From contig NC_080731.1 in assembly GCF_019097595.1 (NCBI RefSeq), positions 18,888,071 to 18,952,070 of the forward strand: a stretch of 64,000 nt of DNA, read 5' to 3'. The stretch comes from Hemibagrus wyckioides (lineage: Eukaryota; Chordata; Actinopteri; Siluriformes; Bagridae). The notes beneath the pieces are model-generated. The model did no database searches. It worked only from the letters and a program-made list of their open reading frames with translations, and was not told where the DNA came from. This document shows, piece by piece, positions 33,411-49,110 of this stretch (its first letter is position 1; the number at the start of each line of letters is the position of its first letter). The position numbers were made by a program, and so were the translations under genes.

Positions 33411-36400
33411 ATTGTGTACATTATTGTGTTGTGTACATTATTGTTTTATGTACATTATTGTGTACATTATTGTATTGTGTACATTATTGTGTTGTGTACA
33501 TTATTGTGTTGTGTACATTATTGTTTTATGTACATTATTGTGTACATTATTGTGTTGTGTACATTATTGTGTTGTGTACATTGTTGTGTTATGTACATTG
33601 TTTTGTTGTGTACATTGTTGTGTTATGTACATTAATGTGTTGTGTACATTGTTGTGTTGTGTACATTGTTGTGTTGTGTACATTATTGTGTTGTGTACAT
33701 TATTGTGTTGTGTACATTACTGTGTACATTATTGTGTTATGTACATTATTGTGTTGTGTACATTATTGTGTACATTATTGTGTTATGTACATTATTGTGT
33801 ACATTATTGTGTTATGTACATTATTGTGTTATGTACATTATTGTGTTATGTACATTATTGTGTACATTATTGTGTTATGTACATTATTGTGTTGTGTACA
33901 TTATTGTGTACATTATTGTGTACATTATTGTGTTGTGTACATTATTGTGTTGTGTACATTATTTTGTTATGTACATTATTGTGTTGTGTACATTATTGTG
34001 TACATTATTGTGTACATTATTGTGTACATTATTGTGTTATGTACATTATTGTGTTGTGTACATTATTGTGTTATGTACATTATTGTGTTGTGTACATTAT
34101 TGTGTTATGTACATTATTGTGTTGTGTACATTATTGTGTTATGTACATTATTGTGTACATTATTGTGTTGTGTACATTATTGTGTTATGTATATTATTGT
34201 GTACATTATTGTGTTGTGTACATTGTTGTGTTATGTACATTATTGTGTTATGTACATTATTGTGTTATGTACATTATTGTGTACATTATTGTGTTATGTA
34301 CATTATTGTGTACATTATTGTGTTATGTACATTATTGTGTACATTATTGTGTTATGTACATTATTGTGTTGTGTACATTATTGTGTTATGTACATTATTG
34401 TGTTATGTACATTATTGTGTTGTGTACATTATTGTGTTATGTACATTATTGTTTTGTGTACATTATTGTGTTATGTACATTATTGTGTTATGTATATTAT
34501 TGTGTACATTATTGTGTTGTGTACATTGTTGTGTTGTGTACATTATTGTGTTATGTACATTATTGTGTACATTATTGTGTTGTGTACATTATTGTGTTGT
34601 GTACATTATTTTGTTATGTACATTATTGTGTACATTATTGTGTTGTGTACATTATTGTGTTGTGTACATTATTGTGTTATGTACATTATTGTGTACATTA
34701 TTGTGTTGTGTACATTATTGTGTTGTGTACATTATTTTGTTATGTACATTATTGTGTTGTGTACATTATTGTGTACATTATTGTGTACATTATTGTGTAC
34801 ATTATTGTGTTATGTACATTATTGTGTTGTGTACATTATTGTGTTGTGTACATTATTGTGTTATGTACATTATTGTGTTGTGTACATTATTGTGTTATGT
34901 ACATTATTGTGTTGTGTACATTATTGTGTTATGTACATTATTGTGTACATTATTGTGTTGTGTACATTATTGTGTTATGTATATTATTGTGTACATTATT
35001 GTGTTGTGTACATTGTTGTGTTGTGTACATTATTGTGTTATGTACATTATTGTGTTATGTACATTATTGTGTACATTATTGTGTTATGTACATTATTGTG
35101 TACATTATTGTGTTATGTACATTATTGTGTACATTATTGTGTTATGTACATTATTGTGTTGTGTACATTATTGTGTTATGTACATTATTGTGTTGTGTAC
35201 ATTGTTGTGTTATGTACATTATTGTGTTATGTACATTATGGTGTACATTATTGTGTTATGTACATTATTGTGTTGTGTACATTGTAGTGTTATGTACATT
35301 ATTGTGTTGTGTACATTATTGTGTTGTGTACATTATTGTGTACATTATTGTGTTATGTACATTATTGTGTTATGTACATTATTGTGTTATGTACATTATT
35401 GTGTACATTATTGTGTTGTGTACATTATTGTGTCATGTACATTATTGTGTACATTATTGTGTACATTATTGTGTTATGTACATTATTGTGTTGTGTACAT
35501 TATTGTGTTGTGTACATTATTGTGTTATGTACATTATTCTGTTGTGTACATTATTGTGTTATGTACATTATTGTGTTGTGTACATTATTGTGTACATTGT
35601 TGTGTTATGTACATTATTGTGTTATGTACATTATTGTGTACATTATTGTGTACATTATTGTGTTATGTACATTATTGTGTACATTATTGTGTTATGTACA
35701 TTATTGTGTTATGTACATTATTGTGTACATTATTGTGTTATGTACATTATTGTGTTATGTAGATTATTGTGTTATGTACATTATTGTGTACATTATTGTG
35801 TTAGGTACATTATTGTGTTATGTACATTATTGTGTTATGTAGATTATTGTGTTATGTACATTATTGTGTACATTATTGTGTTATGTACATTATTGTGTTA
35901 TGTACATTATTGTGTACATTATTGTGTTAGGTACATTATTGTGTTGTGTACATTGTTGTGTTATTAATATTCTTGTGTTATGTACATTATTGTGTTATGT
36001 ACATTATTGTGTTATGTACATAATTGTGTACATTATTCTGTTGTGTACATTATTGTGTTGTGAACATTGTTGTGTTATTTACATTCTTGTGTTATGTACA
36101 TTATTGTGTTGTGTACATTATTGTGTTATGTACATTATTGTGTTATGTACATTATTGTGTTATGTACATTATTGTGTACATTATTGTGTTGTGTACATTA
36201 TTGTGTTGTGTACATTATTGTGTTATGTACATTATTGTGTTATGTACATTATTGTGTACATTATTGTGTTGTGTACATTATTGTGTTATGTATATTATTG
36301 TGTACATTATTGTGTTGTGTACATTGTTGTGTTATGTACATTACTGTGTTATGTACATTATTGTGTACATTATTGTGTTGTGTACATTATTGTGTCATGT

Positions 36401-37399
36401 ACATTATTGTGTACATTACTGTGTACATTATTGTGTTATGTACATTATTGTGTTATGTACATTATTGTGTTGTGTACATTATTGTGTTATGTACATTATT
36501 GTGTTATGTACATTATTGTGTACATTATTGTGTTATGTACATTATTGTGTTATGTACATTATTGTGTACATTATTGTGTTATGTACATTATTGTGTACAT
36601 TATTGTGTTATGTACATTATTGTGTTATGTACATTATTGTGTTGTGTACATTATTGTGTGATGTACATTATTGTGGACATTATTGTGTTATGTACATTAT
36701 TGTGTTGTGTACATTGTAGTGTTATGTACATTATTGTGTTATGTACATTATTGTGTACATTATTGTGTTGTGTACATTATTGTGTTATGTACATTATTGT
36801 GTTAAGTACATTATTGTGTTATGTACATTGTTTTGTTGCGTACATTGTTGTGTTATGTACATTATTGTGTTGTGTACATTCTTGTGTTATGTACATTATT
36901 GTGTTGTGTACATTATTGTGTTATGTACATTATTGTGTTGTGTACATTATTGTGTTATGTACATTATTGTGTACATTATTGTGTTATGTACATTATTGTG
37001 TTGTGTTCATTGTTGTGTTATGTACATTATTGTGTTATGTACATTATTGTGTTATGTACAATATTGTGTACATTATTGTGTTATTTACATTATTGTGTTA
37101 TGTACATTATTGTGTACATTATTGTGTTATGTACATTATTGTGTACATTATTGTGCTATGTACATTATTGTGTTATGTACATTATTGTGTACATTATTGT
37201 GTTATGTACATTATTGTGTACATTATTGTGTTATGTACATTATTGTGTACATTTTTCTGTTGTGTACATTATTGTGTTGTGAACATTGTTGTGTTATTTA
37301 CATTCTTGTGTTATGTACATTATTGTGTTGTGTACATTATTGTGTTATGTACATTATTGTGTTATGTACATTATTGTGTACATTATTGTGTTGTGTACA

Positions 37400-39420
37400 T
37401 TATTGTGTTGTGTACATTATTGTGTTATGTACATTATTGTGTTATGTACATTATTGTGTACATTATTGTGTTGTGTACATTATTGTGTTATGTATATTAT
37501 TGTGTACATTATTGTGTTGTGTACATTGTTGTGTTATGTACATTACTGTGTTATGTACATTATTGTGTACATTATTGTGTTGTGTACATTATTGTGTCAT
37601 GTACATTATTGTGTACATTACTGTGTACATTATTGTGTTATGTACATTATTGTGTTATGTACATTATTGTGTTGTGTACATTATTGTGTTATGTACATTA
37701 TTGTGTTATGTACATTATTGTGTACATTATTGTGTTATGTACATTATTGTGTTATGTACATTATTGTGTACATTATTGTGTTATGTACATTATTGTGTAC
37801 ATTATTGTGTTATGTACATTATTGTGTTATGTACATTATTGTGTTGTGTACATTATTGTGTTATGTACATTATTGTGTACATTATTGTGTCGTGTACATT
37901 GTTGTGTTATGTACATTATTGTGTGATGTACATTATTGTGGACATTATTGTGTTATGTACATTATTGTGTTATGTACATTATTGTGTTATGTACATTATT
38001 GTGTACATTATTGTGTTATGTACATTATTGTGTTAAGTATATTATTGTGTTATGTACATTATTGTGTACATTATTGTGTTATGTACATTATTGTGTACAT
38101 TATTGTGTTATGTACATTATTGTGTTATGTACATTATTGTGTTGTGTACATTATTGTGTTATGTACATTATTGTGTTGTGTACATTATTGTGTTATGTAC
38201 ATTATTGTGTTGTGTACATTATTGTGTTATGTTCATTATTTTGTTATGTACATTATTGTGTACATTATTGTGTTATGTACATTATTGTGTTGTGTACATT
38301 ATTGTGTTATGTACATTATTGTGTTGTGTACATTATTGTGTTGTGTACATTATTGTGTTATGTACATTATTCTGTTGTGTACATTATTGTGTTATGTACA
38401 TTATTGTGTTGTGTACATTATTGTGTACATTGTTGTGTTATGTACATTATTGTGTTATGTACATTATTGTGTACATTATTGTGTACATTATTGTGTTATG
38501 TACATTATTGTGTACATTATTGTGTTATGTACATTATTGTGTTATGTACATTATTGTGTACATTATTGTGTTATGTACATTATTGTGTTATGTACATTAT
38601 TGTGTTGTGTACATTATTGTGTTAGGTCCATTATTGTGTTGTGTACATTATTGTGTTGTGTACATTATTGTGTTAGGTACATTATTGTGTTGTGTACATT
38701 GTTGTGTTATTAATATTCTTGTGTTATGTACATTATTGTGTTATGTACATTATTGTGTACATTATTGTGTTATGTACATTATTGTGTACATTATTGTGTT
38801 TTGTACATTATTGTGTACATTATTGTATTATGTACATTATTGTGGTATGTACATTATTGTGTTGTGTACATTATTGTGTTATGTACATTATTGTGTTATG
38901 TACATTATTTTGTACATTATTGTGTTGTGTACATTATTGTGTTGTGTACATTGTTGTGTTATGTACATTATTGTGTTATGTACATTATTGTGTTGTGTAC
39001 ATTATTGTGTACATTATTGTGTACATTATTGTGTTATGTACATTGTTGTGTTATGTACATTATTGTGTTATGTACATTATTGTGTACATTATTGTGTACA
39101 TTATTGTGTTATGTACATTATTGTGTTATGTACATTATTGTGTTATGTACATTATTGTGTTGTGTACATTATTGTGTTATGTACATTATTGTGTACATTA
39201 TTGTGTACATTATTGTGTTATGTACATTGTTGTGTTATTTACATTCTTGTGTTATGTACATTATTGTGTTGTGTACATTATTGTGGTATGTACATTATTG
39301 TGTTGTGTACATTATTGTGTTATGTACATTATTGTGTTATGTACATTATTTTGTACATTATTGTGTTGTGTACATTATTGTGTTGTGTACATTGTTGTGT
39401 TATGTACATTATTGTGTTAT
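37400..39420 (+). repeat. Higher-order block in array B, copy 1
   Basis: The block matches 41526-43546 at offset 4126, and its left part matches the third copy at offset 6050. The GTGTCGTGTACATTG marker lies at 37888, 42014 and 43938. One difference seen is TTAGGTCCA at 38632 against TTAGGTACA at 42758. Confidence 0.8.
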
Positions 39421-41649
39421 GTACATTATTGTGTTATGTACATTATTGTGTACATTATTGTGTACATTATTGTGTTATGTACATTATTGTGTTATGTACA
39501 TTATTGTGTTATGTACATTATTGTGTTGTGTACATTATTGTGTTATGTACATTATTGTGTACATTATTGTGTAAATTATTGTGTTATGTACATTGTGTTA
39601 TGTACATTATTGTGTTATGTACATTATTGTGTTGTGTACATTATTGTGTTATGTACATTATTGTGTTATGTACATTATTGTGTTGTGTACATTATTGTGT
39701 ACATTATTGTGTACATTATTGTGTTATGTACATTATTGTGTTGTGTACATTATTGTGTTATGTACATTATTGTGTACATTATTGTGTACATTATTGTGTT
39801 ATGTACATTATTGTGTTATGTACATTATTGTGTTGTGTACATTGTTGTGTTATGTACATTATTATGTACATGATTGTGTACATTATTGTGTTATGTACAT
39901 TATTGTGTTGTGTACATTATTGTGTTATGTACATTATTATGTACATGATTGTGTACACTATTGTGTTATGTACATTATTGTGTACATTATTGTGGTATGT
40001 ACATTATTGTGTTGTGAACATTGTTGTGTTATTTACATTCTTGTGTTATGTACATTATTGTGTTATGTACATTATTGTTTACATTATTGTGTTGTGTACA
40101 TTATTGTGTTGTGTACATTGTTGTGTTATGTACATTATTGTGTTATGTACATTATTGTGTTCCGTACATTATTGTGTTGTGTACATTATTGTGTTATGTA
40201 CATTATTGTGTACATTATTGTGTTATGTACATTATTGTGTTATGTACATTATTGTGTTGTGTACATTATTGTGTTATGTACATTATTGTGTACATTATTG
40301 TGTTATGTACATTATTGTGTTGTGTACATTATTGTGTACATTATTGTGTTGTGTACATTATTGTGTTGTGTACATTATTGTGTACATTATTGTGTTATGT
40401 ACATTATTGTGTTGTGTACATTGTAGTGTTATGTACATTATTGTGTTATGTACATTATTGTGGACATTATTGTGTTATGTACATTATTGTGTTGTGTACA
40501 TTGTAGTGTTATGTACATTATTGTGTTATGTACATTATTGTGAACATTATTGTGTTGTGTACATTATTGTGTTATGTACATTATTGTGTTATGTACATTA
40601 TTGTGTTATGTACAATATTGTGTACATTATTGTGTTATGTACATTATTGTGTTATGTACATTATTGTGTACATTATTGTGTTATGTACATTATTGTGTAC
40701 ATTATTGTGCTATGTACATTATTGTGTACATTATTGTGTTGTGTACATTATTGTGTGCATTGTTGTGTTATGTACATTATTGTGTTATGTACATTATTGT
40801 GTACATTATTGTGTACATTATTGTGTTATGTACATTATTGTGTACATTATTGTGTTATGTACATTATTGTGTTATGTACATTATTGTGTACATTATTGTG
40901 TTAGGTACATTATTGTGTTGTGTACATTGTTGTGTTATTAATATTCTTGTGTTATGTACATTATTGTGTTATGTACATTATTGTGTACATTATTGTGTTT
41001 TGTACATTATTGTGTTGTGTACATTATTGTGTACATTATTGTGTTTTGTACATTATTGTGTTGTGTACATTGTTGTGTTATGTACATTATTGTGTTATGT
41101 ACATTATTGTGTTATGTACATAATTGTGTTGTGTACATTATTGTATTATGTACATTATTGTGGTATGTACATTATTGTGTTGTGAACATTGTTGTGTTAT
41201 TTACATTCTTGTGTTATGTACATTATTGTGTTGTGTACATTATTGTGTTGTGTACATTATTGTGTTATGTACATTATTGTGTACATTATTGTGTTATGTA
41301 CATTATTGTGTACATTATTCTGTTGTGTACATTATTGTGTTGTGAACATTGTTGTGTTATTTACATTCTTGTGTTATGTACATTATTGTGTTGTGTACAT
41401 TATTGTGTTATGTACATTATTGTGTTATGTACATTATTGTGTTGTGTACATTATTGTGTTATGTACATTATTGTGTACATTATTGTGTTGTGTACATTAT
41501 TGTGTTGTGTACATTATTGTGTTATGTACATTATTGTGTTATGTACATTATTGTGTACATTATTGTGTTGTGTACATTATTGTGTACATTATTGTGTTGT
41601 GTACATTATTGTGTTATGTATATTATTGTGTACATTATTGTGTTGTGTA

Positions 41650-44600
41650 CATTGTTGTGTTATGTACATTACTGTGTTATGTACATTATTGTGTACATTA
41701 TTGTGTTGTGTACATTATTGTGTCATGTACATTATTGTGTACATTACTGTGTACATTATTGTGTTATGTACATTATTGTGTTATGTACATTATTGTGTTG
41801 TGTACATTATTGTGTTATGTACATTATTGTGTTATGTACATTATTGTGTACATTATTGTGTTATGTACATTATTGTGTTATGTACATTATTGTGTACATT
41901 ATTGTGTTATGTACATTATTGTGTACATTATTGTGTTATGTACATTATTGTGTTATGTACATTATTGTGTTGTGTACATTATTGTGTTATGTACATTATT
42001 GTGTACATTATTGTGTCGTGTACATTGTTGTGTTATGTACATTATTGTGTGATGTACATTATTGTGGACATTATTGTGTTATGTACATTATTGTGTTATG
42101 TACATTATTGTGTTATGTACATTATTGTGTACATTATTGTGTTATGTACATTATTGTGTTAAGTATATTATTGTGTTATGTACATTATTGTGTACATTAT
42201 TGTGTTATGTACATTATTGTGTACATTATTGTGTTATGTACATTATTGTGTTATGTACATTATTGTGTTGTGTACATTATTGTGTTATGTACATTATTGT
42301 GTTGTGTACATTATTGTGTTATGTACATTATTGTGTTGTGTACATTATTGTGTTATGTTCATTATTTTGTTATGTACATTATTGTGTACATTATTGTGTT
42401 ATGTACATTATTGTGTTGTGTACATTATTGTGTTATGTACATTATTGTGTTGTGTACATTATTGTGTTGTGTACATTATTGTGTTATGTACATTATTCTG
42501 TTGTGTACATTATTGTGTTATGTACATTATTGTGTTGTGTACATTATTGTGTACATTGTTGTGTTATGTACATTATTGTGTTATGTACATTATTGTGTAC
42601 ATTATTGTGTACATTATTGTGTTATGTACATTATTGTGTACATTATTGTGTTATGTACATTATTGTGTTATGTACATTATTGTGTACATTATTGTGTTAT
42701 GTACATTATTGTGTTATGTACATTATTGTGTTGTGTACATTATTGTGTTAGGTACATTATTGTGTTGTGTACATTATTGTGTTGTGTACATTATTGTGTT
42801 AGGTACATTATTGTGTTGTGTACATTGTTGTGTTATTAATATTCTTGTGTTATGTACATTATTGTGTTATGTACATTATTGTGTACATTATTGTGTTATG
42901 TACATTATTGTGTACATTATTGTGTTTTGTACATTATTGTGTACATTATTGTATTATGTACATTATTGTGGTATGTACATTATTGTGTTGTGTACATTAT
43001 TGTGTTATGTACATTATTGTGTTATGTACATTATTTTGTACATTATTGTGTTGTGTACATTATTGTGTTGTGTACATTGTTGTGTTATGTACATTATTGT
43101 GTTATGTACATTATTGTGTTGTGTACATTATTGTGTACATTATTGTGTACATTATTGTGTTATGTACATTGTTGTGTTATGTACATTATTGTGTTATGTA
43201 CATTATTGTGTACATTATTGTGTACATTATTGTGTTATGTACATTGTTGTGTTATGTACATTATTGTGTTATGTACATTATTGTGTTATGTACATTATTG
43301 TGTTATGTACATTATTGTGTACATTATTGTGTACATTATTGTGTTATGTACATTGTTGTGTTATTTACATTCTTGTGTTATGTACATTATTGTGTTGTGT
43401 ACATTATTGTGGTATGTACATTATTGTGTTGTGTACATTATTGTGTTATGTACATTATTGTGTTATGTACATTATTTTGTACATTATTGTGTTGTGTACA
43501 TTGTTGTGTTGTGTACATTGTTGTGTTATGTACATTATTGTGTTATGTACATTATTGTGTACATTATTGTGTACATTATTGTGTTATGTACATTACTGTG
43601 TTATGTACATTATTGTGTACATTATTGTGTTGTGTACATTATTGTGTCATGTACATTATTGTGTACATTACTGTGTACATTATTGTGTTATGTACATTAT
43701 TGTGTTATGTACATTATTGTGTTGTGTACATTATTGTGTTATGTACATTATTGTGTTATGTACATTATTGTGTACATTATTGTGTTATGTACATTATTGT
43801 GTTATGTACATTATTGTGTACATTATTGTGTTATGTACATTATTGTGTACATTATTGTGTTATGTACATTATTGTGTTATGTACATTATTGTGTTGTGTA
43901 CATTATTGTGTTATGTACATTATTGTGTACATTATTGTGTCGTGTACATTGTTGTGTTATGTACATTATTGTGTGATGTACATTATTGTGGACATTATTG
44001 TGTTATGTACATTATTGTGTTATGTACATTATTGTGTTATGTACATTATTGTGTACATTATTGTGTTATGTACATTATTGTGTTAAGTATATTATTGTGT
44101 TATGTACATTATTGTGTACATTATTGTGTTATGTACATTATTGTGTACATTATTGTGTTATGTACATTATTGTGTTATGTACATTATTGTGTTGTGTACA
44201 TTATTGTGTTATGTACATTATTGTGTTGTGTACATTATTGTGTTATGTACATTATTGTGTTGTGTACATTATTGTGTTATGTTCATTATTTTGTTATGTA
44301 CATTATTGTGTACATTATTGTGTTATGTACATTATTGTGTTGTGTACATTATTGTGTTATGTACATTATTGTGTTGTGTACATTATTGTGTTGTGTACAT
44401 TATTGTGTTATGTACATTATTCTGTTGTGTACATTATTGTGTTATGTACATTATTGTGTTGTGTACATTATTGTGTACATTGTTGTGTTATGTACATTAT
44501 TGTGTTATGTACATTATTGTGTACATTATTGTGTACATTATTGTGTTATGTACATTATTGTGTACATTATTGTGTTATGTACATTATTGTGTTATGTACA

Positions 44601-45497
44601 TTATTGTGTACATTATTGTGTTATGTACATTATTGTGTTATGTACATTATTGTGTTGTGTACATTATTGTGTTAGGTACATTATTGTGTTGTGTACATTA
44701 TTGTGTTGTGTACATTATTGTGTTAGGTACATTATTGTGTTGTGTACATTGTTGTGTTATTAATATTCTTGTGTTATGTACATTATTGTGTTATGTACAT
44801 TATTGTGTACATTATTGTGTTATGTACATTATTGTGTACATTATTGTGTTTTGTACATTATTGTGTACATTATTGTATTATGTACATTATTGTGGTATGT
44901 ACATTATTGTGTTGTGTACATTATTGTGTTATGTACATTATTGTGTTATGTACATTATTTTGTACATTATTGTGTTGTGTACATTATTGTGTTGTGTACA
45001 TTGTTGTGTTATGTACATTATTGTGTTATGTACATTATTGTGTTGTGTACATTATTGTGTACATTATTGTGTACATTATTGTGTTATGTACATTGTTGTG
45101 TTATGTACATTATTGTGTTATGTACATTATTGTGTACATTATTGTGTACATTATTGTGTTATGTACATTGTTGTGTTATGTACATTATTGTGTTATGTAC
45201 ATTATTGTGTTATGTACATTATTGTGTACATTATTGTGTACATTATTGTGTTATGTACATTGTTGTGTTATTTACATTCTTGTGTTATGTACATTATTGT
45301 GTTGTGTACATTATTGTGGTATGTACATTATTGTGTTGTGTACATTATTGTGTTATGTACATTATTGTGTTATGTACATTATTTTGTACATTATTGTGTT
45401 GTGTACATTGTTGTGTTGTGTACATTGTTGTGTTATGTACATTATTGTGTTATGTACATTATTGTGTTATGTACATTATTGTGTACATTATTGTGTA
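41650..45497 (+). repeat. 1924-bp tandem higher-order repeat (two copies)
   Basis: Rare markers repeat 1924 bases apart: GTGTCGTG at 42014/43938, TTGTGGACATT at 42063/43987, TTCATTATTTTG at 42359/44283 and TTAATATTCTTG at 42836/44760. A 229-codon stretch is identical in the two copies and again at 37936. Confidence 0.85.
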
Positions 45498-46379
45498 CAT
45501 TATTGTGTTATGTACATTATTGTGTTATGTACATTATTGTGTTATGTACATTATTGTGTTGTGTACATTATTGTGTTATGTACATTATTGTGTAAATTAT
45601 TGTGTTATGTACATTGTGTTATGTACATTATTGTGTTATGTACATTATTGTGTTGTGTACATTATTGTGTACATTATTGTGTACATTATTGTGTTATGTA
45701 CATTATTGTGTTGTGTACATTATTGTGTTATGTACATTATTGTGTACATTATTGTGTACATTATTGTGTTATGTACATTATTGTGTTATGTACATTATTG
45801 TGTTGTGTACATTGTTGTGTTATGTACATTATTATGTACATGATTGTGTACATTATTGTGTTATGTACATTATTGTGTTGTGTACATTATTGTGTTATGT
45901 ACATTATTATGTACATGATTGTGTACATTATTGTGTTATGTACATTATTGTGTACATTATTGTGGTATGTACATTATTGTGTTGTGAACATTGTTGTGTT
46001 ATTTACATTCTTGTGTTATGTACATTATTGTGTTATGTACATTATTGTTTACATTATTGTGTTGTGTACATTATTGTGTTGTGTACATTGTTGTGTTATG
46101 TACATTATTGTGTTATGTACATTATTGTGTTCCGTACATTATTGTGTTGTGTACATTATTGTGTTATGTACATTATTGTGTACATTATTGTGTTATGTAC
46201 ATTATTGTGTTATGTACATTATTGTGTTGTGTACATTATTGTGTTATGTACATTATTGTGTACATTATTGTGTTATGTACATTATTGTGTTGTGTACATT
46301 ATTGTGTACATTATTGTGTTGTGTACATTATTGTGTTGTGTACATTATTGTGTACATTATTGTGTTATGTACATTATTG

Positions 46380-49110
46380 TGTTGTGTACATTGTAGTGTT
46401 ATGTACATTATTGTGTTATGTACATTATTGTGGACATTATTGTGTTATGTACATTATTGTGTTGTGTACATTGTAGTGTTATGTACATTATTGTGTTATG
46501 TACATTATTGTGTACATTATTGTGTTGTGTACATTATTGTGTTATGTACATTATTGTGTTAAGTACATTATTGTGTTATGTACATTGTTTTGTTGCGTAC
46601 ATTGTTGTGTTATGTACATTATTGTGTTGTGTACATTCTTGTGTTATGTACATTATTGTGTTGTGTACATTATTGTGTTATGTACATTATTGTGTTGTGT
46701 ACATTATTGTGTTATGTACATTATTGTGTACATTATTGTGTTATGTACATTATTGTGTTGTGTTCATTGTTGTGTTATGTACATTATTGTGTTATGTACA
46801 TTATTGTGTTATGTACAATATTGTGTACATTATTGTGTTATGTACATTATTGTGTTATGTACATTATTGTGTACATTATTGTGTTATGTACATTATTGTG
46901 TACATTATTGTGCTATGTACATTATTGTGTTATGTACATTATTGTGTTATGTACATTATTGTGGACATTATTGTGTTATGTACATTATTGTGTTGTGTAC
47001 ATTGTAGTGTTATGTACATTATTGTGTTATGTACATTATTGTGTACATTATTGTGTTGTGTACATTATTGTGTTATGTACATTATTGTGTTAAGTACATT
47101 ATTGTGTTATGTACATTGTTTTGTTGCGTACATTGTTGTGTTATGTACATTATTGTGTTATGTACATTATTGTGTTGTGTACATTATTGTGTTATGTACA
47201 TTATTGTGTTGTGTACATTATTGTGTTATGTACATTATTGTGTACATTATTGTGTTATGTACATTATTGTGTTGTGTTCATTGTTGTGTTATGTACATTA
47301 TTGTGTTATGTACATTATTGTGTTATGTACATTATTGTGTTATGTACATTATTGTGTACATTATTGTGTTATGTACATTATTGTGTTATGTACATTATTG
47401 TGTACATTATTGTGTTATGTACATTATTGTGTACATTATTGTGCTATGTACATTATTGTGTACATTATTGTGTTGTGTACATTATTGTGTTATGTACATT
47501 ATTGTGTTGTGTACATTATTGTGTTATGTACATTATTGTGTTGTGTACATTATTGTGTTATGTACATTATTGTGTACATTATTGTGTTATGTACATTATT
47601 GTGTTGTGTTCATTGTTGTGTTATGTACATTATTGTGTACATTATTGTGTTATGTACATTATTGTGTTGTGTACATTATTGTGTTATGTACATTATTGTG
47701 TTGTGTACATTGTTGTGTTATGTACATTATTCTGTTGTGTACATTATTGTGTTATGTACATTATTGTGTTGTGTACATTGTAGTGTTATGTACATTATTG
47801 TGTTATGTACATTATTGTGGACATTATTGTGTTATGTACATTATTGTGTTGTGTACATTGTAGTGTTATGTACATTATTTTGTTATGTACATTATTGTGT
47901 ACATTATTGTGTTGTGTACATTATTGTGTTATGTACATTATTGTGTTAAGTACATTATTGTGTTATGTACATTGTTTTGTTGTGTACATTGTAGTGTTAT
48001 GTACATTATTGTGTTATGTACATTATTGTGTACATTATTGTGTACATTATTGTGTTATGTACATTATTGTGTACATTATTGTGTTATGTACATTATTGTG
48101 TTATGTACATTATTGTGTACATTATTGTGTTATGTACATTATTGTGTTATGTAGATTATTGTGTTGTGTACATTATTGTGTTATGTACATTATTGTGTTG
48201 TGTACATTATTGTGTACATTATTGTGTTGTGTACATTATTGTGTTGTGTACATTATTGTGTACATTATTGTGTTATGTACATTATTGTGTTGTGTACATT
48301 GTAGTGTTATGTACATTATTGTGTTATGTACATTATTGTGGACATTATTGTGTTATGTACATTATTGTGTTGTGTACATTGTAGTGTTATGTACATTATT
48401 GTGTTATGTACATTATTGTGTACATTATTGTGTTGTGTACATTATTGTGTTATGTACATTATTGTGTTAAGTACATTATTGTGTTATGTACATTGTTTTG
48501 TTGCGTACATTGTTGTGTTATGTACATTATTGTGTTGTGTACATTCTTGTGTTATGTACATTATTGTGTTGTGTACATTATTGTGTTATGTACATTATTG
48601 TGTTGTGTACATTATTGTGTTATGTACATTATTGTGTACATTATTGTGTTATGTACATTATTGTGTTGTGTTCATTGTTGTGTTATGTACATTATTGTGT
48701 TATGTACATTATTGTGTTATGTACAATATTGTGTACATTATTGTGTTATGTACATTATTGTGTTATGTACATTATTGTGTACATTATTGTGTTATGTACA
48801 TTATTGTGTACATTATTGTGCTATGTACATTATTGTGTTATGTACATTATTGTGTTATGTACATTATTGTGGACATTATTGTGTTATGTACATTATTGTG
48901 TTGTGTACATTGTAGTGTTATGTACATTATTGTGTTATGTACATTATTGTGTACATTATTGTGTTGTGTACATTATTGTGTTATGTACATTATTGTGTTA
49001 AGTACATTATTGTGTTATGTACATTGTTTTGTTGCGTACATTGTTGTGTTATGTACATTATTGTGTTATGTACATTATTGTGTTGTGTACATTATTGTGT
49101 TATGTACATT
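46380..49110 (+). repeat. 1908-bp-offset higher-order repeat
   Basis: The segment at 46380-47200 recurs at 48288-49110. The GTTTTGTTGCG markers at 46585 and 47116 pair with 48493 and 49024, and conceptual translations across the segment are identical. Confidence 0.8.

Noticed and set aside
33081..33635. Forward frame running through the N gap into array B
   Set aside because: It crosses 100 unknown bases and joins unique DNA to satellite, so it is not a real frame.
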